Source: Bacillota bacterium
GTDB taxonomy: Bacteria; Bacillota; Clostridia; Peptostreptococcales; Anaerovoracaceae
DNA length: 5,886 bases
Assembly: GCA_017619905.1 (NCBI GenBank)
Contig: JAFZRK010000189.1
Span: forward strand, 1-5,886
Direction of reading: 5' to 3'
A program made the translations under genes and the position numbers. Within the stretch, counting starts at the first letter, position 1. Each line of letters opens with the position of its first letter. This document shows positions 1 to 5,731 of the stretch, in pieces. The notes under the pieces are model-generated. The model had not been told where the DNA came from. It saw only the letters and a list, made by a program, of their open reading frames with translations, and did no database searches.

Positions 1-661
1 AACGCATCTCCGCCGAGGCGCGCTCCATCTCCTCCTTAAGTTCCTTCTTTAAGCTTATGTCCTTGCCGGAAAGGAATGCCACGGCTTTGCCGACGGCCTC
101 CATGTATTCGTCCTTGTCCGCCGTCCCCGTGCATATCCCGCGGCACTGGTTTATGTGGTAGTTGAGGCACGGCGCGTGACCCTCCGGGAAGCTCCGGGCG
201 TTGCAGCGCTTGAGCCGGTAGAGGGAGTTCAGCAGATCGATGATGACGTTGACAGACCCGGCATCCGCGAACGGCCCGAAATACTTGGAACCGTCGTTCT
301 CCAGGCGGCGCGTCTTCAGCACCCTCGGCCACTCATCTTTGAGCGTCACCTTGACGTACGGGTAGCTCTTGTCGTCGCGCAGAAGGATGTTGTATTTGGG
401 GCGGTAGCGCTTGATCAGGTTGCATTCCAGTATCAGCGCCTCCATCTCGGAGCCGGCCGCTATGTACTCGAACTCCGCGATGTGCTTCACCATCTCGCGG
501 GTCTTGGGGGTCTGGTTCTTAGGCGACTGAAAATACTGCCGCACCCTGTTCTTAAGGTTTACGGCCTTTCCCACGTATATGATATTGCCGAACTCGTCCT
601 TGTGCAGGTAGCACCCGGGACTGTCCGGCAGTTTTTTCAGCTCTTCCTTAATGTCGAACAT
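1..661 (-). CDS. uvrC: UvrABC excinuclease subunit C (N-terminal part, runs off left edge)
   Basis: UvrC is the nuclease of nucleotide excision repair: recruited by UvrB to damaged DNA in the cytoplasm, it cuts the strand on both sides of the lesion. Only the first 220 codons are in the window. Translating the minus strand from the ATG at 661 gives a GIY-YIG nuclease domain (about residues 12-95) with GCY at 16-18, YVGK at 29-32, the catalytic Arg39 and the metal-binding Glu79 in LILECNLIK, followed by RPKYN. Four cysteines, C153, C165, C173 and C177, have the C-x11-C-x7-C-x3-C spacing of the UvrC iron-sulfur cluster site. The last residues (LKEEMERASAEM) match the beginning of the UVR, UvrB-binding motif. 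The C-terminal RNase H-like nuclease and HhH domains lie outside. The start codon directly follows the TAG of the upstream carboxypeptidase gene, with no good Shine-Dalgarno close to it, so translation is probably coupled. The frame is open without stops to the edge. Confidence 0.96.
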   Translation of the reverse strand, partial: MFDIKEELKKLPDSPGCYLHKDEFGNIIYVGKAVNLKNRVRQYFQSPKNQTPKTREMVKHIAEFEYIAAGSEMEALILECNLIKRYRPKYNILLRDDKSYPYVKVTLKDEWPRVLKTRRLENDGSKYFGPFADAGSVNVIIDLLNSLYRLKRCNARSFPEGHAPCLNYHINQCRGICTGTADKDEYMEAVGKAVAFLSGKDISLKKELKEEMERASAEMR

Positions 662-1996
662 CTATTTTCCGGTCCTGCCGGCTCTGCGCTCGCGTTCCTT
701 CCTGCGGTCGTTCTGCACCTTCCGGTACACAAAGCCCATGGCTGTGAACACCACCGCTATCATCACGAGCATCCCAAGCAGAGTGAATATCTTTGCCGCC
801 GTGGCGTCGTCTATGCCGAACACCGACAGAGGACCGCCCTTGTCCACCGAGGACGTCGCGACTATGTCGTATTCCCCGCGGGTCTCGCCGCCCACCGTCA
901 GCACCATCCTGCCGACCACGTCGCCCCTGCTCACCGGGGCGGGCACGCTGTCCGGAATCACCGCTTCGTACGTTACGGTGTCCGGGCTCTCCGAATTGTC
1001 CAGCGTCGTGTAGACGTCCTGTTCCAGCGCCACGCGGACGGTCTTGACAGCGCCTCTCTTGACTCTTACGGTGCCGAAGTCCTGGCCCGCGGACGATACC
1101 TTGTAAGTCCGGAAGTTCTCCTGCCCCCACTGCAGCAGCTTTATGGAATCCACGACCCTTTCGTAGATGCCGCTGGTGTCGCCATCGCTGCGCAGGACTA
1201 TGGAAAGTATGGTGGTGCCGTCCTTCTCCGCGGCGGCTATCATGCAGCCCTTGGCCTCGTCGTCGTAGCCGGTCTTGATGCCTATGCAGCCCTCGTACTT
1301 TGGGGTGCGCTTGTCCGGACCCACGTAGATGGCGGTGCTGGTGTTGTAGAGCAGCCAGTTGGTGGTCTTGACGGTCTCCGTCTTGCCCGGGTTGAGCGCT
1401 CCTTTGCCGCGCGTGTAGGTGTATTCCGTCATGCTCACGATCTCGCGGAAGAGGTCGTTCTTCATGCAGTAGCTCACGATCCTGAACAGATCGCGGGCGG
1501 TGGTATAGTGGTCCTCGTCGTGGAGCCCGTGCGCGTTAACGAAGTGCGTGTTCTCGCAGCCCAGCTCCGCGGCTTTCTCGTTCATGAGCTTGGCAAATTC
1601 CGCCACGCTCCCGGAGATGTGCTTCGCGAAAAGCTCCGCCAGGTCGTTGCAGGACGCGATCAGCATGCAGTACAGCGCGTCCTTGGCAGTTATCTGCTCG
1701 CCGGCCTTCATCTTGAGTATGGTCGGTTCAACGGCCGCTATGTCGTCGTCCGCCGTAAGCGTAATGCCCAAGCTGACGTTCTCTATCGCCAGGATGCCGG
1801 TCATTATCTTGGTGAGACTGGCCGGGTACAGTCGCTCGTCCGCGTTCTTCTCGTAGAGGATCTCGCCTGTCGTGAGGTCCGCCACTATGACGCCCTCCGC
1901 GGTAACCTCCGGGACTTCGGAAGCCCCGAAAGCCGCGGTCGGGAAGACCGCAAGCGCCAGGATCAGCGCCAGTACTATCGCAGTAAACTTTTTCAT
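662..1996 (-). CDS. D-alanyl-D-alanine carboxypeptidase (DacF/PBP5-like, peptidase S11), membrane anchored
   Basis: A low-molecular-weight penicillin-binding protein that removes the terminal D-Ala from peptidoglycan pentapeptides outside the membrane, limiting cross-linking. The 444-aa product starts with a typical signal peptide (MKKF, hydrophobic core to about residue 20, likely cut after FGA at 25). All three active-site motifs of family S11 are present: S60-L-T-K63 (acylated serine and lysine), S115-C-N117, and K241-T-G243 in GCIGIKTGYD. The catalytic domain spans about 30-290, and residues 295-385 look like the beta-rich C-terminal domain of PBP5-type enzymes. Unlike the amphipathic helix that anchors E. 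coli PBP5, the C-terminus has a clear transmembrane stretch (about 403-424) followed by a strongly basic tail (RKVQNDRRKERERRAGR). The ATG is preceded by AGGGG with 8 nt spacing. It lies 18 nt after rdgB and abuts uvrC, so it is probably in that operon. Which dac paralogue it is (dacF, dacB or dacA) cannot be decided; DacF is closest in feel. Confidence 0.94.
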   Translation of the reverse strand: MKKFTAIVLALILALAVFPTAAFGASEVPEVTAEGVIVADLTTGEILYEKNADERLYPASLTKIMTGILAIENVSLGITLTADDDIAAVEPTILKMKAGEQITAKDALYCMLIASCNDLAELFAKHISGSVAEFAKLMNEKAAELGCENTHFVNAHGLHDEDHYTTARDLFRIVSYCMKNDLFREIVSMTEYTYTRGKGALNPGKTETVKTTNWLLYNTSTAIYVGPDKRTPKYEGCIGIKTGYDDEAKGCMIAAAEKDGTTILSIVLRSDGDTSGIYERVVDSIKLLQWGQENFRTYKVSSAGQDFGTVRVKRGAVKTVRVALEQDVYTTLDNSESPDTVTYEAVIPDSVPAPVSRGDVVGRMVLTVGGETRGEYDIVATSSVDKGGPLSVFGIDDATAAKIFTLLGMLVMIAVVFTAMGFVYRKVQNDRRKERERRAGRTGK

Positions 1997-2004
1997 CTCT
2001 CTAT

Positions 2005-2009
2005 CCCCT
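2005..2009 (-). promoter_or_regulatory. Ribosome binding site of the carboxypeptidase gene
   Basis: AGGGG on the minus strand, 8 nt before the ATG at 1996 and inside the 18-nt gap after the rdgB stop codon. It supports that ATG, which also gives a textbook signal peptide directly at the N-terminus. Confidence 0.7.
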
Positions 2010-2014
2010 GAAAC

Positions 2015-2596
2015 CTACAGTAATTCCCTCAATCTCTGCAGCGCGCGGCCCCTGTGCCCCACTTCGTTCTTGTAGCTCTGCGGCATCTGCGCGAAGGTGC
2101 GCCGCCTACCTTCCGGTATGAATATGCTGTCGTAGCCGAATCCGCCGGTGCCCTTCTCCTCATAGGAGATGTGGCCTTTGCACTCACCCCTGGCCTGCAC
2201 CACTCTGCCGTCCGGATACACCAGAGTTATGACGCACACGAACATGGCTGTGCGCTTTTTATACGGAAGCCCCTCGAGCTTTTTAAGTATTATCTTTCTG
2301 GCCGCCGCGTCGTCGCCGTGGACTCCGCTGTAGCGCGCGGAATTGACCCCCGGCTCGCCTCCGAGAGCGTCCACGAACAGCCCCGAATCGTCCGCTATCG
2401 CGGGCTCTCCCGTCATGTCGCTAATGGTCTTCGCCTTTATGTACGAGTTCTCCTCGCAGGTGGTCCCGGTCTCCTCTATGTCCAGATGTCCGAGCCCCAC
2501 GTCCGCCTGCGATACCAGCCCCATTCCGAAGTCCTTCGTTATCTGGCTGATCTCGTTTAGTTTATTGATATTTTGCGTTGCGGCGATGATTCTCAT
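2015..2596 (-). CDS. rdgB: XTP/dITP pyrophosphatase (RdgB/HAM1 family, non-canonical purine NTPase)
   Basis: This cytoplasmic house-cleaning enzyme hydrolyses dITP, ITP and XTP to the monophosphate and pyrophosphate, keeping deaminated purines out of DNA and RNA. The 193-aa product has nearly the same length as E. coli RdgB (197). Family motifs appear in order: ATQNINKLNEI (6-16, the ATxNxxKxxE nucleotide-binding start), EETGTTCEEN (41-50), AIADDSGL (66-73, with D70 as the expected catalytic base), PGVNSARYSG (82-91), GTGGFGYDSIF (149-159), and K176 with HRG at 181-183 for base recognition. The usual SHR is GHR here and the usual TFEEN is TCEEN. The start chosen is the ATG at 2596, where the conserved N-terminal strand begins and AGGGA lies 7 nt upstream; an in-frame ATG at 2647 would add 17 unconserved residues and cover the promoter region. 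It is the first gene of the minus-strand group, divergent from pgi. Confidence 0.96.
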   Translation of the reverse strand: MRIIAATQNINKLNEISQITKDFGMGLVSQADVGLGHLDIEETGTTCEENSYIKAKTISDMTGEPAIADDSGLFVDALGGEPGVNSARYSGVHGDDAAARKIILKKLEGLPYKKRTAMFVCVITLVYPDGRVVQARGECKGHISYEEKGTGGFGYDSIFIPEGRRRTFAQMPQSYKNEVGHRGRALQRLRELL

Positions 2597-2603
2597 AAGC
2601 GTT

Positions 2604-2608
2604 TCCCT
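2604..2608 (-). promoter_or_regulatory. Ribosome binding site that fixes the rdgB start
   Basis: AGGGA on the minus strand, 7 nt upstream of the ATG at 2596. Together with the conserved MRIIAATQN beginning it favours this start over the in-frame ATG at 2647, which lies upstream of the predicted transcription start. Confidence 0.65.
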
Positions 2609-2616
2609 ATATTTTA

Positions 2617-2625
2617 TGTTATAAT
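2617..2625 (+). promoter_or_regulatory. Predicted extended -10 element for the pgi-pgm-glgB group
   Basis: TGTTATAAT is a perfect TATAAT preceded by TGn, the extended -10 that can work without a good -35. No recognisable -35 is present; the expected place falls at about 2597-2602, next to the rdgB start codon. The predicted start is near 2632, giving a leader of about 57 nt to pgi. A weaker alternative -10, TATTAT at 2635-2640 with TTTATG at 2613-2618, would start a few bases further right. Confidence 0.55.
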
Positions 2626-2641
2626 TCTTAATGGTATTATA
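2620..2641. repeat. Inverted repeat formed by the two opposed -10 elements
   Basis: TATAAT at 2620-2625 and ATTATA at 2636-2641 are perfect inverted copies separated by 10 bp. The arms coincide exactly with the two predicted -10 elements, so the repeat is better read as promoter symmetry than as an RNA hairpin; a regulator operator is possible but not shown. Confidence 0.6.
2636..2641 (-). promoter_or_regulatory. Predicted -10 element for the rdgB-dac-uvrC group
   Basis: The minus strand reads a perfect TATAAT here (ATTATA on the plus strand). Transcription would begin near 2629, giving a leader of about 33 nt before the rdgB ATG that contains its AGGGA site. The best -35 candidate at 18-bp spacing is TTGTAT (2660-2665), a weak match; TTGACC lies closer but at only 13 bp. 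Assignment rests on the -10 match and on position alone. Confidence 0.6.
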
Positions 2642-2677
2642 GCCCAAAAATACGGGTCAATACAATTCAAACATCAA

Positions 2678-2682
2678 AGAGG
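2678..2682 (+). promoter_or_regulatory. Ribosome binding site of pgi
   Basis: AGAGG ending 6 nt before the ATG at 2689. It is a moderate Shine-Dalgarno, weaker than the one before the mutase gene, but correctly spaced and the only candidate near the start. Confidence 0.55.
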
Positions 2683-2688
2683 CACAGA

Positions 2689-3972
2689 ATGTTAAAGATC
2701 AACGTCACGGACGCCGTAAGATTCCTGGACGGCGCACCCGACTACGCCGCCGCGGACGCCGCTCTGGCTACCCTTCTTAACGGCGACGGCGCAGGAAACG
2801 ATTTCCTCGGATGGGTAGGACTCCCATTCGGCTACGACAAAGAAGAATACGAACGTATAAAGCTCTGCGCGGAGAGGATACGCGAGGACGCGGACGCTCT
2901 CATAGTGATAGGCATCGGGGGATCGTACCTCGGCGCGAGAGCGGTAGTGGAGTTCCTCTGCTCCCCCAGACACAACGAGGACCCCAAGGGCTCCCCGCGC
3001 ATATACTTTACCGGCAACGGAATAGACGGAGCCGACCTGGCCCAGATACTCAGACTGGTGGAAGGCAAGTCCGTCTATCTTAATGTCATATCCAAATCCG
3101 GGACCACGCTGGAACCCGCCGCCGCCTTCCGCGTGTTCAAGGACTACGTGGAAAAGACCTACGGCAAGGAAGAAGCCAGAAAGCGCATAGTCTGCACCAC
3201 GGACGCCAGGCGCGGAGCTCTCAAGGGCCTGGCCGATCAGGAAGGCTACGAATGCTTCGTGGTGCCGGACAACCTAGGCGGACGCTACAGCGTTCTCACC
3301 GCGGTGGGACTGCTTCCGATAGCGGCAGCCGGCATAGACATCGACGCCCTCATGAAAGGCGCCGCGGACATGGCGGACATCTGCATGAAGCCCGGAAAGG
3401 ACAACCCCGCGATAGTATACGCGGCCACCCGCCAGGCGCTCTACAGACAGCTCGGCAAGAAGACCGAGATACTCTCCTGCCCCTCAGAGAGCTGGAGGTT
3501 CCTGTCCGAATGGTGGAAGCAGCTCTACGGCGAATCCGAAGGCAAGCAGGGCCTGGGCATCTTCCCGGCCTCCTGCGTCTACACCGCGGACCTTCATTCC
3601 ATGGGACAGTACATTCAGGACGGCGAGAGGACACTCATGGAGACCTTCCTCACGTACGCCGAACCCGCCGAGAGCATGACGGTCCCCTTCTCCCCGGAGA
3701 ACGCGGACGGCCTCAACTACCTTGCCGGCAGAAGCTTCGCGGACATCTACGGCTGCGCCAAGGAAGGCGTTAAGCAGGCCCATGTCAGCGGCAAGGTGCC
3801 CTGCACGGAGATAGAGATAACGCGCCCGGACGCGGAGAATCTCGGAGGACTTCTGTACTTCTTCGAGATCGCCTGCGGCATATCCGGCTACATGGAGGGC
3901 GTCAACCCCTTCGACCAGCCGGGCGTGGAAGAATACAAGAAAAACATGTTCAAACTTCTGGGAAGACCTTAA
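2689..3972 (+). CDS. pgi: Glucose-6-phosphate isomerase
   Basis: Interconverts glucose-6-phosphate and fructose-6-phosphate in the cytoplasm, joining glycolysis/gluconeogenesis to sugar phosphate and glycogen metabolism. At 427 aa it is of the short bacterial type (Bacillus PGI is about 450) rather than the roughly 550-aa E. coli type. Phosphate-binding motifs are GIGGSYLGA (75-83) and SKSGTTLEP (135-143). The first PGI signature is at 194-201 (DNLGGRYS, with R199). The catalytic glutamate is E282 in GESEGK, the ring-opening histidine is H303 in DLHSMGQYIQ, and the second signature NPFDQPGVEEYK (406-417) ends with the conserved active-site K417. All key residues are present, so the enzyme should be active. 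The ATG is preceded by AGAGG. It is the first gene of the plus-strand group, followed after 25 nt by the phosphohexomutase, the next step toward glucose-1-phosphate. Confidence 0.97.
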   Translation: MLKINVTDAVRFLDGAPDYAAADAALATLLNGDGAGNDFLGWVGLPFGYDKEEYERIKLCAERIREDADALIVIGIGGSYLGARAVVEFLCSPRHNEDPKGSPRIYFTGNGIDGADLAQILRLVEGKSVYLNVISKSGTTLEPAAAFRVFKDYVEKTYGKEEARKRIVCTTDARRGALKGLADQEGYECFVVPDNLGGRYSVLTAVGLLPIAAAGIDIDALMKGAADMADICMKPGKDNPAIVYAATRQALYRQLGKKTEILSCPSESWRFLSEWWKQLYGESEGKQGLGIFPASCVYTADLHSMGQYIQDGERTLMETFLTYAEPAESMTVPFSPENADGLNYLAGRSFADIYGCAKEGVKQAHVSGKVPCTEIEITRPDAENLGGLLYFFEIACGISGYMEGVNPFDQPGVEEYKKNMFKLLGRP

Positions 3973-3984
3973 GTTTCCGCACCG

Positions 3985-3991
3985 AAAGGAG
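3985..3991 (+). promoter_or_regulatory. Strong ribosome binding site of the phosphoglucomutase gene
   Basis: AAAGGAG lies 6 nt before the ATG at 3998, within the 25-nt gap after the pgi stop. It is the strongest Shine-Dalgarno in the window, which suggests independent, efficient initiation on a shared pgi transcript. Confidence 0.75.
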
Positions 3992-3997
3992 ACATCC

Positions 3998-5680
3998 ATG
4001 TCAGATTACAGAGAAAGATACGAGTTCTGGAAGAGCAACAGCTTCTTCGACGAGGCCACCAGAGCGGAGCTCGCCGCCCTTACGGACGAAAAAGAGATAG
4101 AGGACCGCTTCTACAGGGATCTGGAGTTCGGCACCGGCGGAGCCCGCGGAGTGATGGGCGCCGGCACCAACCGCTTCAATTCCTACAACGTAAGGCGCAT
4201 CAGCACCGGATTTGCGGCATACCTGCTGAAAGAATTCGGGGACGAAGCTAAGAAACGCGGCGTCGCCGTCGCCTACGACACCAGAAACAACTCCGCGGAG
4301 TACGCCAGGCAGACCGCGCTCACCATGTGCGCCGCCGGCATACCCGCCTACCTCTACACCTATACCTGCCCCACCCCCATGCTGTCCTTTACGGTAAGGC
4401 AGCTGAACTGCGTGGGCGGAGTAATAGTCACCGCGAGCCACAACACCAAGGAGTACAACGGCTACAAGGCCTACGACGAGACCGGCTGCCAGCTCTATCC
4501 CTACACCGCGGACGCCGTGATAGCGGAAGTGAACAAGGTGGACATCACGAAGACCGTCATAATGGACGAGAAGGAAGCCGCGGAAAAGGGCCTGCTCCGC
4601 TATCTGGGCGAAGACATGATGGACCGCTACGTGGAAGCCATCAAGGGCGAGGAGGACTTCATCACCCCCGAGGCCAAGGCCAGACTCAAAGTGGTCTACA
4701 CCCCGCTGCACGGTGCGGGATTCGTTCCCGTCACAAGGGTGCTTAAGGACCTGGGATACAGCGGCGTAAGCATAGTTAAGGAGCAGACCGTACCGGACGG
4801 CAACTTCCCCACGGTCACCTCCCCCAACCCCGGCGACGAGAGCGCCATGCAGATGGCGATAAAACAGGCGATAGCCGAAAAGGCGGACATCGCCATCGGC
4901 TCGGATCCGGACGCGGACCGCATAGGAATGGCGATAATAGAAAAGGACGGCAGCGCAAGGTTCCTCTCCGGCAACCAGATCTGCGCCCTGCTGATCGACT
5001 ACGTTCTGAAGCGCAGAAAGAGTCAGCTGAAGCCCAATTCCTGCATAATCACCACCGTCGTGACCAGCGAGATGGGTTCAGACATAGCAAGGTCCTACGG
5101 GGTCTCCGCCGAGGAAGTCCTGACCGGTTTCAAGTTCATAGGCGAGCGCATGAACCGCCTGGAGGAGAGCGGCGAAAAGACCGTGGAGTTCGGCTACGAG
5201 GAGAGCAACGGATGTCTGATCGGCGACTACGTCCGCGACAAGGACTCCGCCACCGCACTTATGAAGATCTGCGAGATGGCCGCCTTCTACAAGGCCCACG
5301 GCAAGGACATGGACGAGGTCCTGGAAGGCCTCTACAAGAAGCACGGCTACTACCTGGACCACCTGGACAACTACGTGTTCACCGGCAAGGAAGGCGCTGA
5401 AAAGATCGCCTCCATTAACAGGAAACTCCGCGGCATAGGCACCGCCCTGTCCCCGGACATCGATAAGATGAAGGACTTCGAAAAAGGCGTGGACGGACTT
5501 CCGCCTTCGGACGTGCTCAAGTACTGGTTCAGGGACGGTTCCTGGCTGGCCATAAGGCCCTCCGGCACCGAGCCCAAGACCAAGGTCTACTACTGCATAC
5601 ACGACAACGATCAGAAGGCGGCCGCCGAGAACCTGGCAAAGAAGCAGAAGCTGATCAAGGACGTAATAGACAGCATCTAA
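3998..5680 (+). CDS. Phosphoglucomutase/phosphomannomutase (alpha-D-phosphohexomutase, PgcA-like)
   Basis: Interconverts glucose-6-phosphate and glucose-1-phosphate, possibly also the mannose phosphates, through a phosphoserine enzyme. The 560-aa length matches the PgcA/PGM2-like branch (B. subtilis PgcA is similar) rather than the roughly 450-aa GlmM/ManB type. Domain I holds FGTGGARGVMGAGTNRFN (44-61) and the catalytic serine loop TASHN (145-149) with S147, followed by the conserved YNGYK at 153-157. The metal-binding loop is DPDADR (303-308), with D303, D305 and D307 as Mg2+ ligands. The sugar-recognition loop GYEESNG is at 399-405, and the phosphate-binding loop RPSGTEPK is at 520-527. 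All four functional loops are intact. Two positions deviate: the residue after TASHN is T150 where proline is usual, and A49 stands where FGTxGLRG normally has Leu or Met. Between pgi and glgB it most likely supplies glucose-1-phosphate for glycogen and cell-wall sugars. The name pgcA or pgm is likely, but the substrate is not proven. Confidence 0.94.
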   Translation: MSDYRERYEFWKSNSFFDEATRAELAALTDEKEIEDRFYRDLEFGTGGARGVMGAGTNRFNSYNVRRISTGFAAYLLKEFGDEAKKRGVAVAYDTRNNSAEYARQTALTMCAAGIPAYLYTYTCPTPMLSFTVRQLNCVGGVIVTASHNTKEYNGYKAYDETGCQLYPYTADAVIAEVNKVDITKTVIMDEKEAAEKGLLRYLGEDMMDRYVEAIKGEEDFITPEAKARLKVVYTPLHGAGFVPVTRVLKDLGYSGVSIVKEQTVPDGNFPTVTSPNPGDESAMQMAIKQAIAEKADIAIGSDPDADRIGMAIIEKDGSARFLSGNQICALLIDYVLKRRKSQLKPNSCIITTVVTSEMGSDIARSYGVSAEEVLTGFKFIGERMNRLEESGEKTVEFGYEESNGCLIGDYVRDKDSATALMKICEMAAFYKAHGKDMDEVLEGLYKKHGYYLDHLDNYVFTGKEGAEKIASINRKLRGIGTALSPDIDKMKDFEKGVDGLPPSDVLKYWFRDGSWLAIRPSGTEPKTKVYYCIHDNDQKAAAENLAKKQKLIKDVIDSI

Positions 5681-5685
5681 ACACG

Positions 5686-5702
5686 GCGCGGCATGTCCGC
5701 GC
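5686..5702 (+). terminator. GC-only hairpin between the mutase gene and glgB (attenuator or processing site?)
   Basis: GCGCGG (5686-5691) and CCGCGC (5697-5702) form a perfect 6-bp GC stem with a 5-nt loop, beginning 5 nt after the mutase stop codon. No U-run follows, so it is not a classical intrinsic terminator. It could slow polymerase, stabilise the upstream mRNA 3' end, or partly reduce read-through into glgB. Chance formation in GC-rich DNA is possible. Confidence 0.35.
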
Positions 5703-5716
5703 ATCGAACTGCAGTT

Positions 5717-5721
5717 AAGGA
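5717..5721 (+). promoter_or_regulatory. Ribosome binding site of glgB
   Basis: AAGGA lies 10 nt before the ATG at 5732. Spacing is slightly long, but no other start in the frame fits the conserved N-terminus better. Confidence 0.5.
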
Positions 5722-5731
5722 CGAACACCTT

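Noticed and set aside
155..2011. A 618-codon open frame on the plus strand opposite uvrC and the carboxypeptidase gene
   Set aside because: It lies fully antisense to two well-recognised genes, its product is rich in Val, His, Arg and Leu with no motif, and it has no plausible ribosome binding site. Long antisense frames of this kind are expected opposite GC-rich coding DNA.
2597..2647. In-frame upstream ATG at 2647 extending RdgB by 17 residues
   Set aside because: The extension (MGYNTIKNYNIKYRETL) is AT-rich, not conserved in the family, lacks a ribosome binding site and would start upstream of the predicted transcription start; the ATG at 2596 has both a good AGGGA and the conserved beginning.
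2635..2665. TTGACC followed by TATAAT on the minus strand as a full sigma-70/A promoter
   Set aside because: The spacing is only 13 bp, too short for normal promoter recognition; only the TATAAT was kept, with a weaker TTGTAT at 18 bp as the possible -35.
3252..3773. Plus-strand open frame of 173 codons inside pgi in another frame
   Set aside because: Arg/His/Gly-rich shadow of the real pgi frame without start signals or recognisable motifs.
4001..4711. Long minus-strand open frame (236 codons) opposite the mutase gene, with a similar one at 5078-5827
   Set aside because: Both are antisense to a gene with all family motifs, have low-complexity Val/Gly/His-rich products, and resemble no known protein.
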